Of a stretch of DNA of 64,000 bases, positions 1 to 10,739 are shown piece by piece. Under the pieces are notes generated by a model. That model had not been told where the DNA came from and searched no databases. It saw nothing but the letters and a program-made list of their open reading frames with translations. The DNA comes from Euptelea pleiosperma (Eukaryota; Streptophyta; Magnoliopsida; Ranunculales; Eupteleaceae). The first letter of the stretch is position 1; the number at the start of each line of letters is the position of its first letter. The translations under genes were made by a program, and so were the position numbers. The stretch is taken from assembly GCA_035048495.1 (NCBI GenBank), contig JASUTR010000180.1:1-64000 (forward strand), given 5' to 3'.

Positions 1-3000
1 GTTACATTCTGAAGCCTATAACTTGTGACTTTTTTCGCAACCGGACCTCGTAATTAAACTCGAATTCTTCCATTACTAATGTTTACAGCAACATTTGAAG
101 TGTTGGAACAAGATTCGGGACAGTCGAAACAAGTTAGCTCCATCCGTGCATGAACGTCACAATTGGACTCAGTTTGTGTGTTACATTCCGAAGCCTATAA
201 CTTGTGACTTTTTCGCAACCGGACCTCGTAATTAACTCGAATTCTTCCATTACATTGTTTCAACACATTTGAAGTGTTTGGAACAAGATTCGACAGTCGA
301 AACAAGTTAGCTCATTCGTGCGTCAACGTCTCAAATTGGACTCAGTTTGTGTGTTACAATTCCGAAGCCTATAACTTGTGACTTTTCGCAACGGACCCGT
401 AATTAGACTCAATCTTCCATTACATTGTTTCAACACATTTGAAGTGTTGAACAAGATTCGTGACATTCGAAAACAAGTTAGCTCATCGTGCGTCAACGTC
501 TCAAATTGGACTCAGTTTGTGTGTTACATTCCGAAGCCTATAACTTGTGACTTTTTCGCAACCGGACCTCGTAATTAGACTCAAACTCTTCCATTATATT
601 GTTTCAACACATTTGAAGTATTGAACAAGATTCGACTGTCGAAACAAGTTAGCTCCATCCGTGCGTCAACGTCTCAAATTGGACTCAGTTTGTGTGTTAC
701 ATTCCGAAGCCTATAACTTGTGACATTTTCGCAATCGGACCTCGTAATTGGACTCAAACTCTTCCATTATTATTGTTTCAACACATTTGAAGTATTGGAA
801 CAGATTCGGGATGGCGAAACATGTTAGCTCCATCCGTGCGTCAACGTCTCAAATTGGACTCAGTTTGGTAAGTTACATTCCGAAGCCTATAACTTGTGAC
901 TTTTCGCAATCCGAACCTTGTAATTAGACTCGAAATCTTCCATTACATTGTTTCAACAATTTGAAGTGTTTGAACAAGATTTATGTGTCGAAACAAGTTA
1001 GCTCCTTCCGTGCGTCAACGTCTCAAATTGGACTCAGTTTGTGTGTTACATTCCGAAGCCTATAACTTGTGACTTTTTCGCAATCGGACCTCGTAATTGA
1101 CTCAAACTCTTCCATTATTCTTGTTTCAACACATTTGAAGTTTGAACAAGATTTCGCGATGAGGCGAAACAAGTTAGCTCCATCCGTGCGTCAACGTCTC
1201 AAATTGGACTCAGTTTGTCTGTTACATTCCGAAGCCTATAACTTGTGACTTTTTCGCAATCGGAACCTCGTAATTAGACTCAAATTCTTCCATTACTTGT
1301 TTCAACACATTTGAAGTGTTGGAAAAGATTCGGACAGTCGAAACAAGTTAGCTCCATCCGTGCGTCAACGTCTCAAATTGGACTCAGTTTGTGTTACATT
1401 CTGAAGCCTATAACTTGTGACTTTTTCGCAACCGGACCTCGTAATTAACTCGAATTCTTCCATTACTATTGTTTCAGCACATTTGAAGTGTTGGAACAAG
1501 ATTCGGACAGTCGAAACAATTTAGCTCCATCCGTGCGTCAACGTCTCATAATTGGACTCAGTTTGTGTGCTAACATTCCGAAGCCTATAACTTGTGACTT
1601 TTTCGCAACCGGACCTCGTATTAGACTCGAATTCTTCCATTACAATTGTTTCAACAAATTTGAAGTGTTTGAACAAGATTTAGTGACTGTCGAAACAAGT
1701 TAGCTCCATTCCCGTGCGTCAACGTTTCAAATTGGGACTCAGTTTGTGTGTTACATTCCGAAGCCTATAACTTGTGACTTTTTCGCAACCGAACCGTGTA
1801 ATTAGCACTCGAATTCTTCCATTACTATTGTTTCAATACATTTGAAGTGTTGAACAAGATTCGGGACAGTTCGAAACAATTTAGCTCAATCCGTGCGTGA
1901 AACGTATCAAATTAGACTCAGTTTGTGTTGTACATTCCGAAGCCTATAACTTGTGACTTTTTCGCAACCGGAACCTCGTAAGTAGACTCGAATTCTTCCA
2001 TATCAATTGTTTCAACACATTTGAAGTGTTGGACCAAGATTTAGTCACTGTCGAAAACAAGTTAGCTCCATCCGTGCGTCAAAGCTCAAATTGGACTCAG
2101 TTTTGATGTTACATTCGAAGCCTATAACTTGTGACTTTTTGCACCGAACCTCGTAATTAGACTCGAATTCTTCCATTACTATTGTTTCAAACAAATTTGA
2201 AGTGTTGAACAAGATTATGACTGTCGAAAGAATTAGCTCCTTCCGTGCGTCAACGTCTCAATTAGACTCAGTTTGTGTGTTACATTCCGAAGCCTATAAC
2301 CTTGTGACTTTTTCGCAATCGGACCTCGTAATTAACTCAAACTCTTCCATTAGTATTGTTCAACACATTTGAAGTTTGAACAAGAGTCGGTTAGCGAAAC
2401 AATTTAGCTCCATCCGGTGCGTCAACGTCTCATATTGGACTCAGTTTGTGTGCTACATTCCGAAGCCTATAACTTGTGACTTTTTCGCAACCGACCTCGT
2501 AATTAGACGTCGAATTCTTCCATTACAATTGTTCCAGACAAATTTGAAGTGTTGAACAAGATTATGACAGGCGAAACAAGTTAGCTCCTTCCGTGCGTCA
2601 ACTGTTCATTATTGGACTCATTTTGTGTGTTACATTCGAAGCCTATAACTTGTGACTTTTTCGCAACCGAACCTTAATTAACTCGAATTCTTCCATTACT
2701 TTGTTTCAACACATTTGAAGTGTTGAACAAGATTCGGGACAGTCGAAACAAGTTAGCTCCATCCGTGCGTCAACGTTCAAATTGGACTCAGTTTGTGTGT
2801 TACATTCCGAAGCCTATAACTTGTGACTTTTTCGCAACCGGACCTCGTAATTAGACTCGAATTCTTCCATTACATTGTTTCAACACAATTGAAGTGTTGG
2901 ACAAGATTTATCAGTCGAAACAAGTTAGCTCCATCCGTGCGTCAACGTCAAATTGGACTCAGTTTGTATGTTACATTCTGAAGCCTATAACTTGTGACTT

Positions 3001-6000
3001 TTTTGCAACCGACCTCGTAATTAGACTCGAATTCTTCCATTACTAATTGTTTCAACAAATTGAAGTGTTGAACAAGATTTATGACTGTCGAAAAAGTTAG
3101 CTCCATCCGTGCGTCAACGTCAAATTGGACTCAGTTTGTGTGTTACATTCCGAAGCCTATAACTTGTGACTTTTTCGCAACGACCTCGTAATTGACTCAA
3201 TTCTTCCATTACTTTGTTTCAACACATTTGAAGTGTTGGAACAAGATTTTAGTCGAAACAAGTTAGCTCCTCCGTGCGTCAACGTCTCAAATTGACTCAG
3301 TTTGTGTGTTACATTCCGAAGCTATAACTTGTGACTTTTTCGCAACGACCTCGTAATTAACTCGAATTCTTCCATTACTATTGTTTCAGCACATTTGAAG
3401 TGTTGGAACAAGATTCGGGACAGTCGAAACAAGTTAGCTCCATCCGTGCGTCAACGTCTCAAATTGGACTCAGTTTGTGTGTTACATTCCGAAGCCTATA
3501 ACTTGTGACTTTTTCGCAACCGGACCTCGTAATTAGACTCGAATTCTTCCATTACATTGTTTCAACAATTTGAAGTGTTGAACAAGATTTATGACTGTCG
3601 AAACAAGTTAGCTCCTCCGTGCGTCAACGTTCAAATTGGACTCAGTTTGTGTGTTACATTCCGAAGCCTATAACTTGTGACTTTTTCGCAACCGAACCTC
3701 GTAATTACACTCGAATTCTTCCATTACTAATTGTTTCAAACATTTGAAGTGTTGGAACAAGATTCGGGACAGTCGAAACAAGTTAGCTCAATCCGTGCGT
3801 GAACGTATCAAATTAGACTCAGTTTGTGTGTTACATTCCGAAGCCTATAACTTGTGACTTTTTCGCAACCGACCTTGTAATTAGACTCGAATTCTTCCAT
3901 TACAATTGTTTCAACACATTTGAAGTGTTGGAACAAGATTATCAGTCGAAATAAGTTAGCTCCATCCGTGCGTCAACGTCTCAAATTGGACTCAGTTTGT
4001 TGTTACATTCCGAAGCCTATAACTTGTGACTTTTTCGCAACCGAACCTCGTAATTAGACTCGAAATTCTTCCATTACTATTGTTTCAACAAATTTGAAGT
4101 GTTTGAACAAATTTATGACTGTCGAAAGAAGTTAGCTCCTTCCGTGCGTCAACGTCTCAAATTACTCAGTTTGTGTGTTACATTCCGAAGCCTATAACTT
4201 GTGACTTTTTCGCAATCGGACCTCGTAATTGGACTCAAACTCTTCCATTATTCTTGTTTCAACACATTTGAAGTTTGGAACAAGATTCGCGATAGGCGAA
4301 ACAAGTTAGCTCCATCCGTGCGTCAACGTCTCAAATTGGACTCAGTTTGTGTCTGTTACATTCGAAGCCTATAACTTGTGACTTTTCGCAACCGAACCTC
4401 GTAATTAGACTCAAATTCTTCCATTACTATTGTTTCAACACATTTGAAGTGTTGAATAAGATTCGGGACAGTCGAAACAAGTTAGCTCCATCCGTGCGTC
4501 AACGTCTCAAATTGGACTCAGTTTGTGTGTTACATCCGAAGCCTATAACTTGTGACTTTTTCGCAACCGGACCTCGTAATTAGAACTCGAATCTTCCATT
4601 ACTATTGTTACAGCACATTTGAAGTGTTGGAACAAGATTCGGACAGTCGAAACAAGTTAGCTCCATCCGTGCAGTGAACGTCTCAAATTGGACTCAGTTT
4701 GTGTGATACATTCCGAAGCCTATAACTTGTGACTTTTTCGCAACCGACCTCGTATTAGACTCAATTCTTCCATTACAATTGTTTCAACACATTTGAAGTG
4801 TTGAACAAGATTTATGACTGTCGAAACAAGTTAGCTTCATTCGTGCGTCAACGTCTCAAATTGGACTCAGTTTGTGTGTTACATTCCGAAGCCTATAACT
4901 TGTGACTTTTCGCAACCGGACCTCGTAATTAGACTCGAAACTCTTCCATTACTATTGTTTCAAACACATTTGAAGTGTTGAAACAAGATTCGGTGACAGT
5001 CGAAAACAAGTTAAGCTCCATCGTGCATGAACGTCTCAAATTGACTCAGTTTGTGTGTTACATTCCGAAGCCTATAACTTGTGACTTTTTCGCAACCGCC
5101 TCGTATTTAGACTCGAATTCTTCCATTACATTGTTTCAACACATTTGAAGTGTTTGAACAAGATTAACTGTCGAAACAAGTTAGCTTCATCGTGCGTCAA
5201 CGTCTCAAATTGGATCAGTTTGTGTGTTACATTCCGAAGCCTATAACTTGTGACTTTTTCGCAACCGGACCTCGTAATTATACTCAAACTCTTCCATTAC
5301 TATTGTTCAACACATTTGAAGTGTTGAACAAGATTCGTGACATTCAAACAAGTTAGCTCCATCCGTGCGTCAACGTCTCAAATTGGACTCAGTTTGTGTG
5401 TTACATTCCGAAGCCTATAACTTGTGACATTTTTCGCAATCGGACCTCGTAATTGGACTCAAACTCTTCCATTATTATTGTTTCAACACATTTGAAGTAT
5501 TGGAACAAGATTCGGGATGGGCGAAACAAGTTAGCTCCATCCGTGCGTCAACGTCTCAAATTGGACTCAGTTTGTAAGTTACATTCCGAAGCCTATAACT
5601 TGTGACTTTTTCGCAACCGAACCTTGTAATTAGACTCGAATTCTTCCATTACAGTTGTTTCAACAAATTTGAAGTGTTTGAACAAGATTTATGACTGTCG
5701 AAACAAGTTAGCTCCTTCCGTGCGTCAACGTCTCAAATTGGACTCAGTTTGTGTGTTACATTCCGAAGCCTATAACTTGTGACTTTTTCGCAATCGACCT
5801 CGTAATTAGACTCAAATCTCTTCCATTATTCTTGTTTCAACACATTTGAAGTGTTGGAACAAGATTCGCGATAGGCCGAAACAAGTTAGCTCCATCCGTG
5901 CGTCAACGTCTCAAATTGGACTCAGTTTGTCTGTTACATTCCGAAGCCTATAACTTGTGACTTTTTCGCAACCGGAACCTCGTAATTAGACTCGAATTCT

Positions 6001-6980
6001 TCATTACTATTGTTTCAACACATTTGAAGTGTTGGAACAAGATTTCGGGACAGTCGAAACAAGTTAGCTCCATCCGTGCGTCAACGTCTCATATTGGACT
6101 CAGTTTGTGTGCTACATTCCGAAGCCTATAACTTGTGACTTTTTCGCAACCGGACCTCGTAATTAGACTCGAATTCTTCCATTACAATTGTTTTCAACAA
6201 ATTTGAGTGTTTGAACAAGAGTTATACTGTCGAAACAAGTTAGCTCCTTCCGTGCGTCAACGTTTCAAATTGACTCAGTTTGGGTGTTACATTCCGAAGC
6301 CTATAACTTGTGACTTTTCGCAACCGAACCTTGTAATGACACTCGAATTCTTCCTTTACTATTGTTTCAACTACATTTGAGTGTTGGAACAAGATTCGGG
6401 ACAGTCGAAACAAGTTAGCTCAATCCGTGCGTGAACGTATCAAATTAGACTCAGTTTGTGTGTTACATTCCGAAGCCTATAACTTGTGACTTTTCGCAAC
6501 CGACTCGTAATTAGACTCGAATTCTTCCATTACTATTGTTTCAACACATTTGAAGTGTTGGAACAAGATTCGGACAGTCGAAACAAGTTAGCTCCATCCG
6601 TGCGTCAACGTCTCAAATTGGACTCAGTTTGTGTGTTACATTCCGAAGCCTATAACTTGTGACTTTTTCGCAACCGGACCTCGTATTAGACTCGAATTCT
6701 TCCATTACTATTGTTTCAACAAATTTGAAGTGTTTGAACAAGATTTATGACTGTCGAAACAAGTTAGCTCCTTCCGTGCTTCAACGTCTCAAATTGGACT
6801 CAGTTTGTGTGTTACATTCCGTAGCCTATAACTTGTGACTTTTTCGCAATCGACCTCGTAATTGAACTCAATCTCTTCCATTATTATTGTTTCAACACAT
6901 TTGAAGTTTGGAACAAGATTCGGGTTAGGCGAAACAAGTTAGCTCCATCCGTGCGTCAACGTCTCAAATTGGACTCAGTT
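1..6980 (+). repeat. Left array segment, same monomer types in a different, indel-rich order
   Basis: About 40 monomers. Spacing of the anchor varies (starts at 11, 190, 364 and 533, i.e. 179, 174 and 169 bp), because almost every monomer has one or more single-base gains or losses. Variant markers known from the P block appear: GGGATGGGCG near 5515, GTCTGTTAC near 5932 and CTCATATTGG near 6090. Around 5.4-6.1 kb the order resembles 12.5-13.4 kb with at least one monomer missing. I could not assign this stretch to a complete P or Q block by eye. Much of the indel load may be sequencing or consensus error. Confidence 0.75.
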
Positions 6981-6982
6981 TG

Positions 6983-8243
6983 TGTGTTACATTCTGAAGC
7001 CTATAACTTGTGACTTTTTCGCAACCGACCTCGTAATTAAACTCGAATTCTTCCATTACTATTGTTACAGCACATTTGAAGTGTTGGAACAAGATTCGGG
7101 ACAGTCGAAACAAGTTAGCTCCATCCGTGCGTCAACGTCTCATATTGGACTCAGTTTGTGTGCTACATTCCGAAGCCTATAACTTGTGACTTTTTCGCAA
7201 CCGGACCTCGTAATTAGACTCGAATTCTTCCATTACAATTGTTTCAACAAATTTGAAGTGTTTGAACAAGATTTAATGACTGTCGAAACAAGTTAGCTCC
7301 TTCCGTTCGTCAACGTTTCAAATTGGACTCAGTTTGTGTGTTACATTCCGAAGCCTATAACTTGTGACTTTTCGCAACCGAACCTTGTAATTACACTCGA
7401 ATTCTTCCATTACTATTGTTTCAATACATTTGAAGTGTTGGAACAAGATTCGGGACAGTCGAAACAAGTTAGCTCAATCCGTGCGTGAACGTATCAAATT
7501 AGACTCAGTTTGTGTGTTACATTCCGAAGCCTATAACTTGTGACTTTTTCGCAACCGGACCTCGTAATTAGACTCGAATTCTTCCATTACAATTGTTTCA
7601 ACACAATTGAAGTGTTGGACCAAGATTTATCACTGTCGAAACTAAGTTAGCCCCATCCGTGCGTCAACGTCTCAAATTGGACTCAGTTTGTATGTTACAT
7701 TCTGAAGCCTATAACTTGTGACTTTTTCGCAACCGAACCTCGTAATTAGACTCGAATTCTTCCATTACTATTGTTTCAACAAATTTGAAGTGTTTGAACA
7801 AGATTTATGACTGTCGAAAGAAGTTAGCTCCTTCCTTGCGTCAACGTCTCAAATAGGACTCAGTTTGTGTGTTACATTCCGAAGCCTATAACTTGTGACT
7901 TTTTCGCAATCGGACCTCGTAATTGGACTCAAACTCTTCCATTATTATTGTTTCAACACATTTAAAGTATTGGAACAAGATTCGTGATAGGCGAAACAAG
8001 TTAGCTCCATCGTGCGTCAACGTCTCAAATTGGATTCAGTTTGTGTGTTACATTCCGAAGCCTATAACTTGTGACATTTTCGCAATCGGACCTCGTAATT
8101 GGAACTCAAACTCTTCCATTATTATTGTTTCAACACATTTGAAGTATTGGAACAAGATTCGGGATGGGCGAAACAAGTTAGCTCCATCCGTGCGTCAACG
8201 TCTCAAATTGGACTCAGTTTGTAAGTTACATTCCGAAGCCTAT
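6983..8243 (+). repeat. Partial Q-like block (end of Q)
   Basis: The variant order here follows 23,083-24,336, the end of Q2, at an offset of about 16,090-16,100 bp. It has ATTCTGAAG with a TTGTTACAGCAC dyad, CTCATATTGG, GTGCTACATTCC, the TCAATACATTTG type, the TTGGACCAAGATTTATCACTG type with CCCCATCC, and then the GATTCAGTT and GGGATGGGCG types directly before P1. To the left of about 6,980 the order no longer follows Q (GTAATTGAACTCAATCTC near 6855 has no counterpart at that offset). Scattered indels relative to Q2 shift the offset by up to about 10 bp. Confidence 0.7.
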
Positions 8244-10244
8244 AACTTGTGACTTTTTCGCAACCGAACCTTGTAATTAGACTCGAATTCTTCCATTACA
8301 ATTGTTTCAAGAAATTTGAAGTGTTTGAACAAGATTTATGACTGTCGAAACAAGTTAGCTCCTTCCGTGCGTCAACGTCTCAAATTGGACTCAGTTTGTG
8401 TGTTACATTCCGAAGCCTATAACTTGTGACTTTTTCGCAATCGACCTCGTAATTGGACTCAAACTCTTCCATTATTCTTGTTTCAACACATTTGAAGTTT
8501 GGAACAAGATTCGCGATAGGCGAAACAAGTTAGCTCCATCCGTGCGTCAACGTCTCAAATTGGACTCAGTTGTCTGTTACATTCCGAAGCCTATAACTTG
8601 TGACTTTTTCGCAACCGAACCTCGTAATTAGACTCAAATTCTTCCATTACTATTGTTTCAACACATTTAAAGTGTTGGAATAAGATTCGGGACAGTCGAA
8701 ACAAGTTAGCTCCATCCGTGCGTCAACGTCTCAAATTGGACTCAGTTTGTGTGTTACATTCTGAAGCCTATAACTTGTGACTTTTCGCAACCGGACCTCG
8801 TAATTAACTCGAATTCTTCCATTACTATTGTTACAGCACATTTGAAGTGTTGGAACAAGATTCGGGACAGTCGAAACAAGTTAGCTCCATCCGTGCGTCA
8901 ACGTCTCATATTGGACTCAGTTTGTGTGCTACATTCCGAAGCCTATAACTTGTGACTTTTTCGCAACCGGACCTCGTAATTAGACTCGAATTCTTCCATT
9001 ACAATTGTTTCAACAAATTTGAAGTGTTTGAACAAGATTATGACTGTCGAAACAAGTTAGCTCCTTCCGTGCGTCAACGTTTCAAATTGGACTCAGTTTG
9101 TGTGTTACATTCCGAAGCCTATAACTTGTGACTTTTTCGCAACCGAACCTTGTAATTACACTTGAATTCTTCCATTTACTATTGTTTCAATACATTTGAA
9201 GTGTTGGAACAAGATTCGGGACAGTCGAAACAAGTTAGCTCAATCCGTGCGTGAACGTATCAAATTAGACTCAGTTTGTGTGTTACTTTCCGAAGCCTAT
9301 AACTTGTGACTTTTTCGCAACCGGACCTCGTAATTAGACTCGAATTCTTCCATTACAATTGTTTTCAACACAATTGAAGTGTTGGACCAAGATTTATCAC
9401 TGTCGAAATAAGTTAGCCCCATCCGTGCGTCAACGTCTCAAATTGGACTCAGTTTGTAGGTTACATTCTGAAGCCTATAACTTGTGACTTTTTCGCAACC
9501 GAACCTCGTAATTAGACTCGAATTCTTCCATTACTATTGTTTCAACAAATTTGAAGTGTTTGAACAAGATTTATGACTGTCGAAAGAAGTTAGCTCCTTC
9601 CGTGCGTCAACGTCTCAAATTAGACTCAGTTTGTGTGTTACATTCCGAAGCCTATAACTTGTGACTTTTTCGCAATCGGACCTCGTAATTGAACTCAAAC
9701 TCTTCCATTATTATTGTTTCAACACATTTAAAGTATTGGAACAAGATTCGTGTTAGGCGAAACAAGTTAGCTCCATCCGTGCGTCAACGTCTCAAATTGG
9801 ATTCAGTTTGTGTGTTACATTCCGAAGCCTATAACTTGTGACTTTTTCGCAACCGGACCTCGTAACTGGACTCAAACTCTTCCATTACTATTGTTGCAAC
9901 ACATTTGAAGTGTTGAAAGAAGATTCCTGACAGTCAAAACAAGTTAGCTCCATCCGTGCGTCAACGTCTCAAATTGGACTCAGTTTGTGTGTTACATTCC
10001 GAAGCCTATAACTAGTGACTTTTTCGCAACCGGACCTCGTAATTGGACTCAAACTCTTCCATTATTATTGTTTCAACACATTTGAAGTATTGGAACAAGA
10101 TTCGGGATAGGCGAAAATAGTTAGCTCCATCCGTGCGTCAACGTCTCAAATTGGACTCTGTTTGTGTGTTACATTCCGAAGCCTATAACTTGTGACTTTT
10201 TCGCAACCGAACCTCGTAATTAGACTCGAATTCTTCCATTACTA

Positions 10245-10275
10245 TTGTTTCAACACATTTGAAGTGTTGGAACAA
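10245..10275. other. Dyad symmetry / potential hairpin in the monomer
   Basis: Left arm TTGTTTCAACAC (10245-10256), loop ATTTGAA (10257-10263) and right arm GTGTTGGAACAA (10264-10275). Eleven of twelve positions pair by Watson-Crick rules and one is a T-G wobble, so the element can form a 12-bp stem in single-stranded DNA or RNA, or a cruciform. The same element sits at the same place in most monomers. Variants weaken it by one to a few pairs (TTGTTACAGCAC, TTGTTGCAAC, GTGTTTGAAC, GTATTGGAAC). Short dyads have been reported as enriched in centromeric satellites that lack CENP-B boxes; a role here is inference. Confidence 0.8.
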
Positions 10276-10276
10276 G

Positions 10277-10293
10277 ATTCGGGACAGTCGAAA
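10277..10293 (+). other. CENP-B-box-like 17-mer (partial match)
   Basis: Set against the mammalian box NTTCGNNNNANNCGGGN, this site has TTCG, the central A and the following CG at the correct spacing, but AA replaces the last GG. Seven of nine fixed positions therefore match. The TTCG...CGAA ends are also an inverted repeat. Monomer types with GGGATAGGCG or CGCGATAGGCG keep the same pattern. Types with TTTATGACTGTCG or TTTATCACTGTCG lose TTCG, and the right-hand type with GGGATAGGAG loses CG. A chance match is quite possible, and binding by any CENP-B-like protein is not shown. Confidence 0.35.
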
Positions 10294-10739
10294 CAAGTTA
10301 GCTCCATTCGTGCGTGAACGTCTCAAATTGGACTCAGTTTGTGTGTTACATTCCGAAGCCTATAACTTGTGACTTTTTCGCAACCGGACCTCGTATTTAG
10401 ACTCGAATTCTTCCATTACAATTGTTTCAACACATTTGAAGTGTTTGAACAAGATTTAGGACTGTCGAAACAAGTTAGCTTCATTCGTGCGTCAACGTCT
10501 CAAATTGGACTCAGTTTGTGTGTTACATTCCGAAGCCTATAACTTGTGACTTTTTCGCAACCGAACCTCGTAATTAGACTCGAATTCTTCCATTACTATT
10601 GTTTCAACACATTTGAAGTGTTGGAACAAGATTCGGGACAGTCGAAACAAGTTAGCTCCATCCGTGCATGAACGTCTCAAATTGGACTCAGTTTGTGTGT
10701 TACATTCCGAAGCCTATAACTTGTGACTTTTTCGCAATC

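Larger units (their letters stand above)
10178..10354 (+). repeat. Representative satellite monomer (177 bp)
   Basis: This copy serves as a reference because it lies in a clean part of the array and equals the modal length. In order it holds the anchor GAAGCCTATAACTTGTGAC, a T-run with CGCAACCG, an EcoRI site GAATTC (10228-10233), the variable ACTATTG segment, a 12-bp dyad (10245-10275), the TTCGGGACAGTCGAA element (from 10278), GTTAGCTC, GTGCGTGAACGTCTC (with an Esp3I/BsmBI-type CGTCTC) and GACTCAGTTTGTGTG. The phase is arbitrary. Its length is divisible by three, so reading frames keep register between perfect copies, but each frame meets stops within one or two monomers. Confidence 0.95.

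Noticed and set aside
378..578. Short open reading frames of 60-115 codons spread over both strands (for example 7923-8252, 42213-42500, and 56023-56370 on the minus strand)
   Set aside because: All are translations of the satellite in one frame or another, with the same peptide fragments recurring every monomer. Starts and stops depend on single-base indels. There is no domain and no conserved full-length frame; they exist because 177 is divisible by three and because indels remove stops.
10277..10293. A true CENP-B box
   Set aside because: The last two fixed G positions are A in all types seen, so only a partial match exists; reported as box-like with low confidence instead.
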